64,000 nt of DNA from Prosopocoilus inquinatus (GCA_036172665.1 CM069870.1:24774001-24838000), one strand, 5' to 3'; positions 35,679 to 46,449 are shown, counted from the stretch's first letter. Notes: generated by a model not told the origin, from the sequence alone. Numbers and translations are program-made.

Positions 35679-35977
35679 CTGGTCGAGTACGACGTTCGAG
35701 AAACGTGTCTAATCAAAGAAAACTTACGAGATTTATTGCCAAGCGAACTTTTTTTGCAGGCAATAAAATATAAAAATAAAATTGGCTTCAAAATAGATCT
35801 AATGAGCATCGCACGGGGAAGTATTAAATAGGTTTATGCACTTAATAAATTTTACGCTAAATTCACCAGAGTTAACTGTACACATGCTAATTAAAAATTA
35901 AAAGAAAAATATGTACATATAGTTTAAATAAATAAGAATATTCCATTAGAATTTATTTATTTTTTTGTATTTTGTAG

Positions 35978-36283
35978 GACGTTGGTGCCTGTCTGGAATG
36001 TCACTAGCTTTGGTAATAAAAATTATTACACATTTTATTATTTACAATAACACTAACGGTAAACAAAAATCTGATAAAAACAGTGTGACACAATTAGATA
36101 ATTCGGTTTGTTGTTTAATTTATGTAATTCATGGAAAACTTTGTGTTGAATTTTTACGATTCAACAGAGAAGAGGGAGAAGAGAGAAACAAATTAGTCAT
36201 AATTCCAAAGAGAGGTTTAACTATTGACGACATTCTTATCTTAATGGAATGTGATTTTGTCATCGCATCAGTACTAGAGAGTG
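35978..36283 (+). CDS. candidate internal exon, unidentified protein
   Basis: A 306-bp open stretch is bounded by a good acceptor (a T-rich tract and TTTTGTAG at 35970-35977) and a good donor (GTG|GTAAGTTG at 36284). It enters and leaves in the same phase (two bases of a codon at the start, one at the end), so it could be skipped without a frame change. The 102-residue product has hydrophobic, Cys-containing and Lys/Glu-rich parts, for example CCLIYVIHGKLCVEFLRF and GLTIDDILILMECDFVIASV. I do not recognise a family. No neighbouring exons were found, and a foldback element starts 41 bp downstream, so it could equally be a fragment carried by a repeat. Confidence 0.3.
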
Positions 36284-36323
36284 GTAAGTTGCAGATGCCG
36301 ATTATTTTACTTTTTTTTTAATT

Positions 36324-37002
36324 TATACAGGATGTTATCGAATAAAATGGGAATAATTATACCACGTATAGACGGGATCTAAATATTACGATTTAACCTA
36401 ATTTATCTGTATACAAAAGTTTTTCGGTTCTGAGGCATAACCTATAAAAGCAACTTGAAAATCATACTTTGAGAAAAAGACAGCCAACAGTTACGTATTG
36501 TATATTGACATTTAAATACGCAGATAAAATTCCAGCTAATGTTTTCAAGGCAAATTAAAGCTTTAGGAAATTTCGAGTTTTTGCAGCAATTAAATCTTTC
36601 AACCTAATTATCTCGAAAACGGTTAATCTGAGGAAGATGTAACTGTTCATTTCTGATACAAATTTATTCGAACTTTTCAATTTTGGTTTCGGTTTACTTT
36701 AAAAAGTGACAATAAGAAAACCATTTACTAAAATGAATACCTACTTCCTTCCTACCTTACAATTTTCCGTGTGATACATCCATCCCTGTATTTCACTTGT
36801 CCTGCATGTGAAAATTCAACGCTCTAGCTCAAACCTTTCCAAAGATATTTAAGAAAATATGCTGTTCAAGTTACTTCTTTAGGAGGTTATACCTCAGAAA
36901 CGAAAGATTTAGTATAGAGATAAATTAGATTAAATTGTAATATTTTGATGTCGTCTATACGTGGTATAATTATTGCTATCTTATTCGATAACATCCTGTA
37001 TA
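36324..37002. mobile_element. foldback element with TATACAGGATGTTATCGAAT ends
   Basis: The left end is TATACAGGATGTTATCGAAT and the right end on the other strand is the same 20 bases. Arms of about 150 bp share TAATTATACCACGTATAGAC and TTCTGAGGYATAACC. The middle (about 36480-36840) is not paired. No coding capacity. Confidence 0.85.
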
Positions 37003-37900
37003 TTGTTATGAATTTACTGTGGATTGATTGCGTCGCAAGAAATTAAAAGCTGTTGCATACATTCATACACAGGGTATCAGAAAGTCGAATGCAATAATTA
37101 CACAGAGTGAAAGCTCCAATTAAAATTGTCCTATTTATTGGAGTATCTATTACTTTTTCAATTGTTTTTAATTAATCCAATAAGAGAAGTTAAAATAAAT
37201 TTTGTTTCCGAGTTATTTCTGATACCATAACTTGTTTTGCCGATTTAATAAATAATATGTAATAAAAAAAAACAAAGTTTCAGAGAACTTCATACGAAAG
37301 TTATTAAGAAATTTGTAAGTAGCCGAGAATAATACCGTATGAATTATTTTTTTTTTCTTCTTTCTTCTGTTCCTTTTGCCTTTTGAGGTCGTCGGATTTT
37401 CTTTATTTTATTTTTTTTCATGAAATAGAATCAAATGTAATCAGATTACGATTTCATTGCCTTTATGTTATTAAAAAGAAACTTCCACGATAAAAAAAAA
37501 ACTTCACCGGTTTGGCTCCATGTAAACAAGTATATAATTCATAACTTCCCCCAAGAAACTGGTAGCAGAATTCGTTTGATAATTTTCGGTTGTTTTCATG
37601 CGTTAGTTTTAGTTCTTAAGTCCGCGCTTTTTACTAGAATTTGTAAAATATGGTATTCCCACAGAGAAGTAAGAAATCGATAAGAAAGTCTGACATTGAA
37701 TAACTGTTACGAATGAAATCCTTAAATACTGAAAACCACTTTAAATATCACAAATCTAAAAGCAGTTTTATTTATTTAATTTAGTGTATGTACGTTATTA
37801 GAAATCACAAGTGTCCAGAAAATTATTTTCTAAACTGACCTTGGAAGTAAGAAAGTTCCAAGTAATCCACATCCCAAAACTTAAAAAGGAATTTACAAAT
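37003..37900. other. no gene seen
   Basis: AT-rich spacer. ACACAGGGTATCAGAAAG near 37070 resembles a foldback terminus but lacks a mirrored partner. Confidence 0.3.
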
Positions 37901-37919
37901 ATTTCTTCGTTAGAAATGT

Positions 37920-39620
37920 TGGAAAGGACAGAAAGCTGAACGCTTTTAAAGAGTGACATGCAGAGAAGAGAGACAAGCCAAGCTTCCCGAGAGAGAGAGA
38001 GAGAAAGCAACCAACAGAGAAATCAGAAAACTTATGTTACAGAGCTTGGAACCGATAAGTAATAATGTTTTCAATCTTGAAAGGGACGATCATGGATATT
38101 ATAGTTATAAAGCCGAAGAGAAACAAGAAACATTCAAGAGTGATAAACGACATTAAAAAACCTAAGAGCAAAACGTTAGAGTGGTCGGAATACGAGAAGG
38201 ATATATGGGCGGAGCTTATCTGCTTGTATTGCTTATACAGCACGGACCACGTTACAGGTGTTTCTCATGTTCTGACCGCTCTACCAACAACAAAGACAAA
38301 CAAGAATGTTGGAAAGCTTGAGAGAAACAAATGAAAGTACTGGAAAGCTTCAGAGAGAGACCAACAAATAAAAAGCTAGGAAACCTGAGATTGACAAACA
38401 ATTATGTTAGAAAGTTTAAGATGAACAGGAAACAGTTGAGAAGCTCATAAAGAATAATAGACAAAATCAAGAAGCTTAAGAGAGTCAAACAAAATGATGT
38501 TGGAAATCTTGAGTAGGATGCTCTTGAGTGGTTCAAAGTTGAAGAAGGGCAAGGAATTACCAAACATGACGAAGAAGGACGTTAGAAAACTTAAGAGGAA
38601 CAGACAAAGGTACTGGAACGCTAAGAGACGAACAAAGATGCTGGAAAACATGAGTTTGACAAACAATTATGATGGAAACCTTAAGAGGGTCAGGAAACAG
38701 TTGAGAAGCTCATAAATGGTAAAATAGACAAAATGAGGAAACTTAAAAATGACGTTTGAAACCTTGAGAGGGTCGATTATAGAAGATATAAAGCTTAAAA
38801 GAGAAAGAAAAGTCAAAAAGGATAAACCATGTTAGAAAACTTGAGAGGCAAAGCTGAAGATGGGCAAACGATTACCAAGAATAACAAACAAGGATGTTAG
38901 AAAGCTTAAGACGAACAGTCAAAGGCACTGAATAGCTTAAGAGGAACAAACAAATGTGCTGGAAAGCCTGAGAATGACAATGACATACAGTTTTATTAGA
39001 AAGCTGACGAGAAGCAGGAAACAGTGACAAGCTCGTACAGGGTAAATAAATAAACAACATTGGGAGGCTTAAGAGAATCAGGTAACGACATTTGAAATCC
39101 TGAGAGGGATGTCGCTGTTTAAGCTATTCATTAAAAAAAACAAGCTTAAGAGAAACAGACAAATCTGCTAGGACGCTTAACAAAGATCCTGGCAAATAAA
39201 AATGTTAAGTATCTAAAGACAGACAGACAGATAAAGAAGCTGGAAGCTGAGACGAGGTAAACAAGGATGTCAGTAGATGGACAATGATATTGAAGCTTAA
39301 GAGTAATAGACAAAAATGCACACATGTGTTAAACTGCATCAGCAAAACTAAAGAGAAATAAACACAGACGCTAAAAAGCTTAAGCAAGACGAACAAGGAT
39401 GCCAGAATATTTTGAGGAACAACCAAGAATGTACGAAACAAGAAAAAATTAGAATTTTCGAAAGAATTGAGAGTTTTGAGATGGTGTTACCGCTCCAAAA
39501 TACACAAAATCAGATAAGGCAATGACTTAAAAAAAATTGCAAGCAAATTGAAGATGGGCAAAACAACAGACAAGCAGAGAAGTCATAATGACACGAAAAG
39601 CTCAAGAAAATATTAGATAC
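37920..39620 (+). repeat. two-level satellite-like array
   Basis: Short subunits of roughly 33 bp resemble GTTGGAAAGCTTAAGAGGAA followed by CARACAAAG. They are organised in longer units that begin near 38391, 38657 and 38981, sharing GACAAACAATTATG...AGGAAACAGTTGAGAAGCTC, with spacings of about 266 and 324 bp. Frames in this region (for example 38494-38715) are Lys/Arg-rich translations of the repeat, not genes. Confidence 0.7.
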
Positions 39621-40560
39621 ATATAAAAAATACCGCTAAACGTATGTACGACTGACATTGGCGGTTTATGCAAGACGCCGCCCGCCTTCAACGCAGCTTA
39701 CATTGGAGGGAGATCTAGCAGTTTCTTTTAGCAACGCGGTTTTTGGAGGAGGAAAAAGAAGAAGACTAGGGAAAATACGAAGTCAACGTTTGTTTCACAT
39801 TATCCCTGTAGGGCCCCATTCAAATTGAAATAAGCAAGCAGGTTACTGCATTGATGACTCAACATGCTTATCTTAATTTTAACGGGCTCTACCATGGATG
39901 GTGATGGTGAATTGACGGATGGTGATAATAGTAAACAAATACTATACTTATCAGATAACAAATATTACACAATTTTATGTAAGATGAGTTCGACTTTATC
40001 TCCAAACCTTTGATTCACTCTATGATCCAAATGGAAAGCGCATGGATTACAAGTTCTGAATGAATTCTTCAAATCTTTATAAATTGACGGTGATGAATAA
40101 TTTGTTTAATTGCAAATCCAACACTAATTCCTGTCACTGAAACAAGCAGGAACTAAAAATATGAGGTAATTTCCTTCCATTCCATTCCACGTTACGTGTA
40201 CGTAATTATCAAACGCAAGGTTCTTTTTCAATGTTAATTAAATTTGGTAAGTGAGACACACACGTATCTGCAAAACTATTTCGTCAACCTGGGGCCCATT
40301 CAGGAATAAAAACTCTGGGTAATATTCTTTCTCTCTCATGTAAATGCTTTTGTGCATTTTGCTTTCCATTTTAAACACCCAAAGTGCTATCGCTACACAA
40401 TTTCTGAACGCGACCCTGCTTAACACGAGGACCGTATCCTTGAACAGTGTCGACTTCTTTTTTTTTTCAATCTAACACGATCCAGTAAAGATCCTTTAAC
40501 AAGATTTGCTTTCGAGGATAATAATAATAAAAGAGTAAACAACCTTGCTCGGAGGAACAA
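39620..40560. other. no gene seen
   Basis: Mixed composition with a short GC-richer part near 39660-39760. No element ends or exons were recognised. Confidence 0.3.
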
Positions 40561-40900
40561 ACAAACAAACAGACAAACGAAAAAATTGTCAGGGTCAGGT
40601 TCGGCACAGTTTTCGGCCCCGCGACAGTTATCGGCGACGACGGCTCAAAATATTGCAGATTGCGCTGTAAGTATTTTTAGGATTTGTTGATAACGAGAGT
40701 GCACTTATTGCATTAATAAATTTGACCTAGAAATGTTATTTTGTCAACACGGGCGGGGAATGCAATCAAAAAACAGTGGCGGCGCGCGGCGGCGGTCGGA
40801 AATTTTAAGGACGATCGTCGGCCTCCCACACACGCGAAACTCGTTAAGGTCAATAAAATTGTTTTCCGATCAAAAGGGAAATTTACGAGCCGGGGGTTGT
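40560..40900. other. GC-rich patch with a donor-like site
   Basis: The sequence around 40600-40670 ends in GCGCT|GTAAGTATT, a strong plus-strand splice donor match. 40770-40830 is very CpG-rich. An untranslated first exon with a CpG-rich flank is possible, but there is no reading frame to support it. Confidence 0.25.
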
Positions 40901-41334
40901 TGGTTTGTAATTGTTTGTGTAGTATGTGTTCAGACCAAGCACAAGTCTAATTGACAGAGTGATTCTAATTACCGAATCAATTACACATGCAAGCTCATTT
41001 ACAAAAAAAAAAAAAAAAACTGAAAATTTGCCAATCAAAAAAAGTATTAAACATTCGAGATCAAATTTTCTTTCAATAACAGTTAATCAAGTACATCACA
41101 TAAAAATTTTTGGAATGAATTGTAATCTGCCTAATCGGCGTTAAATATGGATAAAGTTTTACCTGAAAAGTTGTTGTTAATTAGTTTATCTAATTTTGAG
41201 TTATTGTTGTCTTTTTCCGACTAAATTGTGTCTAAAAGTGAGTGTTTACTCCAGTAAGGATAAGCTGTGCTCCTACTTTAACGTTTTCCACTTATTACAC
41301 TTATTAATAGTAGTTCTTAGGCACCTCTGTAAAC

Positions 41335-43146
41335 CAGGGCCGGATCTAGGATTTTCGACGTCCCGGGCTAAACAATTCTTTTATACGAAGATAATGTATA
41401 CTATCAAATTTAAGTTCGTATTATTGTTAACTATTTTTATTGAATTTTCATCGATTTGTTTTTCATTTTTCGCTTTATTTTTTGTTTATTTTTATTACTC
41501 CTATTTGTTTTCGTTTCTTTCTTTTATCGAATTATCATTTTGCAAGGTGTTGCACTCCACACAGTTCTTCTTTCGTGCATGTTGCTGTTTTTTTTTAATA
41601 TTATTTTCACTTTCCGTTGGAAAGTCGTCGATTTTCTTTTGTTCTTTGTTCACCATATGCTCCATCTTTCGATTTTGTTTGTTTGTTCTCTTTTGCTTTT
41701 GTTACATTCCGCCGGAAAATTGTCGATCATCTTTTGTTTTTGTTGACCGCAGATGCTCGCTTCATGTTTCGATTTCGTTTCCTTGATCTGTTTTGTTTCT
41801 TTCTATCGAAATATTGTCTTATAACGTATTTTTTTATTTGTTTTTATTAGTTTTTTTTTTTTTAGCCGAAGAATCGTTAATTACCAAAGCAAGGATTAAA
41901 AAGTCCCTGTCTCTCTTTGTCAGTCATTTCGCGACACAATCTACGCGTCAAAAACAGCAATAATTACAGCGGTGTCGGGGCAATTTTCCGCCTAGCTCTT
42001 GGTTACAGGGTTACAGCTAATTAAAGGCAAAAGAAAAGTAATCAGAACGCACGATGATATGACACACTCATGCTTTTATTTCAAAACTAAATATTAAGTA
42101 TTACTACAGAAAATAACACTTTTTTAAGTAAATACGTGTTATATTCACTATAAGTTTATAAGATCTGTTAATTTAAGAATAAGTTGGTTATTCATGTTTA
42201 TAAGCATCCGCCTAATAGATTGTTTTAAAATGAAAGCATAAATGTAACATGTAGTCGTATCTTTACATCACGTGGTATGCATATCTAAAATAGCGTCCAT
42301 AAGAAGAAAAAAACAGTTAACAATCGTATCTGCGAGACTGTCACAGCTCACCTATTTCTGCCGGCAGTATTAGATCGCCCACAGAATTTATTATAAAGTA
42401 AATAAATAAACAAAATATTAACAATTTTCGAAATTAAGAATTTTCAGTATTATGAAAATTTTTTTGCACATTTTATAGACCCCAAAATAGCCGTGCAAGT
42501 TTTTTTGAATTTAACATCTCTTATAGTTTACAAGATTCCCCTGGGGGGCCTTTAATTAGTTGTAAACTTGTAGAAAAAGGCCAATTATTCTCTCTAACAA
42601 TAAGTTTAACATTTCGAGATCAAAATCGCAAGTCTCGCTGGGACGGTACTATTACATCCTCGCTTTATTAATTACCATTTGTTTGCCGTTTGCCTTATCA
42701 TCGTTTTTCCTTCAATTTGTTTATTCATTCGCTTTTGCTTTTTTTTTTCTTTTATCGAGCTTATGTGTCGTGTCCCATTGACGTTATTTGCAATTTAATT
42801 TCTCGTTTGTTTGCCTGTCATTTTTTTATAATTTTTAAACAGCGCCTCGCGTAACATTTTGTTTTTTTTTTATTTTTTGTTCACCTTTTTGGTTGTAATT
42901 TTTTCCTTCATTTGTTCTTCCTTTAAGTTTTCTTAATTTTTCGTGTTTCGTGTTGTTCTTATTATTATAATTTTTGTAGAATCGTCGATCTTGTATTATT
43001 TATCGTTTCCGTATTCTAGCTTATTGCTATTTCATTCGAACTGTTTTGCTTTTTTTTTTCTTTTTCGACGTTCGGGACGCTCGGCGCCCCTCAAAAAAAC
43101 CGCTCCGGGCAGTCGTCCATCTCGCCCACCGCTTTATCCGGCCCTG
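41335..43146. mobile_element. hAT-type element, 1.8 kb, filled with T-rich array
   Basis: The left end CAGGGCCGGATCTAGG and the right end on the other strand, CAGGGCCGGATAAAGC, give an 11-bp terminal repeat. The 8-bp flanks CTGTAAAC (41327-41334) and TTGTAACC (43147-43154) match at 6 of 8 positions. The interior contains T-rich blocks with GTCGATNNTCTTTTGTT words, the reverse of the CGATCGATT family. Frames of up to 196 codons (41196-41786) arise from the T-rich strand and are not a transposase. Confidence 0.75.
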
Positions 43147-43374
43147 TTGTAACCTAAAAGTAATTTTCAGTCAGGAAGTTTTGACAACTGAAATCATGCT
43201 AATCAGTTTTGTCAAGTTTCAACTTTAAGAAATTTCCACTCTTATCTACAGAGTTATTATAAATGATTCATTGGAGATAGTAGGCGTTGAAGACAAATTA
43301 CCATTTGCTGATTGACAATTGTTTTCGTTTATGTTTCCTTTGCTTTGTTGGTGAAACTTTTGAAAACTTATGTT

Positions 43375-43488
43375 CCTCTAGCTGGGTTCCGCAGAACCCT
43401 GGGGTTCCGCAAAGGGGTATTTAGAGTTTCTCCGCAAATAAAAACGAAAATGACACCACGTCGCTCTACAAAAGGTTGAGAAACACTG
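43375..43488. mobile_element. hAT-like remnant, short
   Basis: The right end AGGTTGAGAAACACTG, read on the other strand as CAGTGTTTCTCAACCT, is a common hAT terminus. The left part (GGGTTCCGCAGAACCCTGGG) is hAT-like but lacks CAG. CTCTAGCT and CTTTAGCG flanks match at 6 of 8 positions. Confidence 0.4.
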
Positions 43489-43807
43489 CTTTAGCGGATG
43501 CAATTGCGGTACGTGGGAAATCAATCAGGTGATGTTCGTTAATTATATTTGCATGTGAGCAGAGAAACATTTCAAATGTTAAGATGAAAGTATTCGTCAC
43601 ACGTTAATCTATCATAATTATTAGATATTCATAACTTTATCATTTATTTCACACACTTAGCAATTTCTAGCTAGAGCACTGTTGCCAGTTTAATTTTTCA
43701 GCGGTCTTTTAGTTTCTGAATATTATCTATTGAGTAATTTAAATATCAAAAAAACTAAACGAAATTTGATTCAAACAACAAAAACTGCAATTATTTTGAT
43801 ATTATCT

Positions 43808-43990
43808 CAACAACCTACGATCGCATTTTGACCTAACATTGCATTAGGATTGACAAATTGAAGCCGGTTTACTACGCTTCTGCTGATGAAGCCTCAAATA
43901 GGACCGAAACAACTGTACAGAGGCTACTCGAGGGATTTTTTTTATTATTTCATGTAATAATTTGTTTTTTTATTGTAAAATATTTTGAAT
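43808..43990 (+). repeat. member of the hammerhead-carrying dispersed family
   Basis: It starts CCTACGATCGCATTTTGACC and contains GACAAATTGAAGCCGG, both of which recur in reverse at 63800-63870. A hammerhead-like core follows at 43883. It sits inside the truncated hAT copy. Confidence 0.6.
43880..43940 (+). ncRNA. hammerhead-ribozyme-like core, copy 4
   Basis: CTGATGA at 43883-43889 is an exact core match. It is followed by AGCCTCAAATAGGACC (imperfect stem II with a CAAATA loop) and GAAAC at 43906-43910. This copy keeps both invariant boxes. Stem III (AACTGTACAGAGGCT) and stem I are not clearly paired, so self-cleavage is uncertain. Confidence 0.45.
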
Positions 43991-44084
43991 CTAAATCTTT
44001 AAATAAAAACCTAGAGAGTCTGCCCTAACTGCGGTAAGCGTCCCCTGAATATGTAGTCTGGCTACGGCCCTGCATAAAGATAAA

Positions 44085-44470
44085 GGACTCCTCTACTTTT
44101 CGCCATTTTCTTTTCTTCCTCTGGCTTTAGTTTTCCAAGTCTTCATTCCTTTTGCTTCTAGATCTCTCTCGACTTCATCCACCCTTTTGATGGTTTTTCT
44201 ATTTCTTCTTTTCTTCATATTCCCCCATTGATAACAATTCTTGGCCGTCTTCCTTCTGCCTTAGTTTACCAATTATTCAATCTTTTTACTTGTAGATCTC
44301 CTTCCACTTTATCCAACTATCACCCTTTTGGTGGTCTTTACTTTTCTTCTTTTCTTCATATCCCCCACTGATTACAATCTTTGGCAGTCTTCCCTCTGTT
44401 CATCTCTTTGTGTGTCCTATCCATCATATTCTGTTGATTTTATATTGTTATGTTTGGTCGTCCAAAGGTT
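44085..44470 (-). pseudogene. non-LTR retrotransposon C-terminal fragments, tandem
   Basis: The minus strand contains repeated readings of the C-terminal pattern of non-LTR ORF2 proteins (GRPR...W-DEVE-DL---G--TW---A-DR-KW). Recognisable pieces are RVDEVERDLEAKGMKTWKTK followed by ARGRKK (44100-44200), a second decayed copy near 44270-44400, and the start of a third (MMDRTHKEMNRGKT, near 44390-44430). The duplication unit is about 150-165 bp. Frameshifts and stops are abundant. Confidence 0.5.
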
Positions 44471-44639
44471 CTTCTTAGTTCCTCCTGTTCTTCTCCTCCA
44501 TCAATAATTGTCATCTTTTATTCCCCCTACTTTTTAGCAACTAGTTTCCATATTTGCAAAAATCATTTTACCCGTTACATTCAAAGTCAAAGTTTCTGGT
44601 TTCACTGGTGATTTAAACCACAAATACAATTACAATTTT

Positions 44640-45480
44640 TTTTTCTCAATTAGTTTTATGTCTTTGCCTTTTCTTTTTAAAAATTTATTCATCATGCAAA
44701 TGCTCCGTGTTTTTGTTTCTTTTCTTATTAAACAACTGTTTTTGTTTCTGCTGTAAAATAATTAATTGTCGTTTGTTTTTTGTTTATTTTTCTTGGAGCA
44801 AGTTTATTTCAAAATGTGTTTTCTACTTCATTGTTTCTTTTTTTGTCAGTTATTTTTTATGACTTCTACTTTTTTAGATTTTATTCTTTGTGACTTTTTT
44901 GCTTCATTTAAACTGTCTATTGGTTTAATTTGTTTCTATCTTAACGTGAACTTCGTTTGCTTTTTCTATTGTTTATATGCCATTCTTTTATTCTATACTA
45001 CACTTCTTTCTTCATTTCTCTTGTTCGACCCCCCCCCCTCCATCAATCCACTGTCTTGAATTTCATTTGTTTCTGCAAGAGATTAAACTCCATTTTTAAA
45101 TTTTATCGTCTTTGGTTTCCATTTTTTTTTTAATTAATTTAATTAGTTTCCATTTTTAGTTTTTTTTTTATTTGTGGACTTTATTTTGAAATTAATTTTC
45201 GTTTTTCTCTCCACAATCCTTTTTTTTTTCTCTGTCTCTCTGTCTCTTTAATTCGTCTTGATTTGTATCAGATTCTTTAAATCATCTTATCTTAGTTCGA
45301 GATAAAATCTTTTCACTTTTTAAAGTTTTAAACCTTAGGGTTTGATCGACAATTGTTTTTTTTTTAATTTTTCGGCGACCAGCTTTTTATTTTTGTTTGT
45401 TTCTTTTAAATTTTCTTTGTTTTGGGAATTCGGAGATTGCCAAATTTCGTAAATCAATCATTCGATTTTCACTAAAAAAA
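44640..45480 (-). repeat. T-rich degenerate array
   Basis: Poly-T-rich DNA with ATTGTCGTTTGTTTTTTGTT and CGGCGACCAGCTTTTTATTT words, comparable with other T-rich arrays in the window. The 97-codon plus frame (44766-45059) is a low-complexity artefact. Confidence 0.45.
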
Positions 45481-45990
45481 ATACACGAATCGCTAATAAA
45501 ATAACACTAACTAAATACTCCTAACAGTCTTGGGGAAATTTCGATTTCATTTTCATAAACGTTTCACGCAAATAAATTAATCGCAATTAAGGACGACTTT
45601 CTCAGTTTGAAAACGTCAATTTGCATGCTAAAATTGTGCCGTTCAACACAAGAAAAAACGAAGAAAAAGTTATTAAAGACGAGAAAGATATGCATTAAAA
45701 GAAGAAACGAAATGAGTCCTTTCAACTAATGCTTTTACATTTGTGTCATGCGCTTATTTTAAGATGTTTTATACTCGTCATTGACCTTGCGAATACATAC
45801 ATACTTTCTGTGTGAGGAATTTTCGGCGAAAAATGATTTCCTGCGAGCTTTAATTTTGCAAAATAAAACTACGAAGTGCCTAAACATTTCAATCATTATT
45901 ACATATTTAAAAAAAAGCTGTACCTGTACGTCCAAAAAAATCGTGTATTTATCACTTTAATGAACGTAATAAGCATGATTCATGTGTTTT
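45480..45990. other. no gene seen
   Basis: AT-rich spacer next to the candidate minus-strand exon. No repeats with clear ends. Confidence 0.3.
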
Positions 45991-45996
45991 AATTAC

Positions 45997-46101
45997 TTTT
46001 ATAATTTCTCCTGAACGTATTTTGGCAACACTGGTACGCATTATCTTCTTTTCTAGTTGCTCTTCCGTATATTCCACAATAACCGGAGGTACTGGCACGA
46101 C
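45997..46101 (-). CDS. candidate exon on the minus strand, unidentified
   Basis: Reading leftward, a pyrimidine-rich acceptor (TTTCCTTGTTGTACAG) precedes a 105-bp open stretch of 35 codons. It begins VVPVPPVIVEYTEEQL and continues EKKIMRTSVAKIRSGEIIK, then meets a possible donor (AAA|GTAATT). The frame stays open to a stop near 45960 if that donor is not used. The balanced, charged, Pro-containing composition is unlike the low-complexity frames nearby. It lies on the same strand as the exon at 54194-54401, 8 kb downstream. The phases do not match directly (phase 1 there, phase 0 here), so another exon would have to lie between, or the two are unrelated. Confidence 0.3.
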
Positions 46102-46163
46102 CTGTACAACAAGGAAACCAGGCGAAAGAAAATTAAGCGCATGAATAGAGATTAATAATTATA

Positions 46164-46330
46164 CAGGATGGCCCGAGAGTAGTGGCATACAGAGCAACAT
46201 TGGATTACTGAAATGAAAATATTGAGATTTAGCTGAACTTAAGAATTATTTAAAAAAAATTGAAATTAAAATTTGAATACCCTATATCTCCTTTACTATC
46301 AACTTTTGGGCTAAGGTTCGGTATCTCAAT
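46164..46330. repeat. single foldback-type terminus
   Basis: TATACAGGATGGCCCGAGAG resembles the ends of the foldback elements at 36.3 and 49 kb. No mirrored end was found; CCCTATATCTCC at 46284 could be the decayed partner. Probably a truncated copy. Confidence 0.3.
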
Positions 46331-46336
46331 GTGATT

Positions 46337-46445
46337 AATTAATTGGCCGATTAGTTTAACTAATGATTAGAATGTAACTCGCTATGCTCTACCGCATAAA
46401 GTGTTTTACATTCTAACTCTTAATTAAACCAATCGACCAATTAAG
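46337..46445. repeat. 109-bp inverted repeat (MITE-like)
   Basis: AATTAATTGGCCGATTAGTT...TTAGAATGTAA is mirrored by TTACATTCTAA...AACCAATCGACCAATTAA. Arms are about 40 bp with a spacer of about 30 nt. Confidence 0.6.
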
Positions 46446-46449
46446 AGCC

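Larger units (their letters stand above)
43660..44073. mobile_element. 3' part of the CAGGGCCGTAGCCAG hAT family, interrupted
   Basis: The right end (TAGTCTGGCTACGGCCCTG at 44055-44073) and the inner block 43680-43808 (ACAAAAACTGCAATTATTTTGA) match the element at 20998-21813. Between them, from about 43808, lies a copy of the hammerhead-like family. The left end is missing. Confidence 0.65.

Noticed and set aside
38494..38715. 73-codon basic frame resembling a DNA-binding protein.
   Set aside because: It is the translation of 33-bp subunits; both strands and other units give similar or broken frames.
40773..40790. CAGTGGCGGC, identical to the start of the 61617 hAT element.
   Set aside because: It lies in a CpG-rich GGCGGC repeat with no partner terminus or duplication; likely chance.
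41196..41786. 196-codon plus frame, the longest in the window.
   Set aside because: Made of Phe/Leu/Ser from a T-rich array within a hAT element; it starts outside the element and crosses its left end.
44766..45059. 97-codon plus frame rich in Phe, Leu and Cys that could pass for a membrane protein.
   Set aside because: Poly-T-rich DNA makes hydrophobic frames automatically; no start context, splice sites or family similarity.
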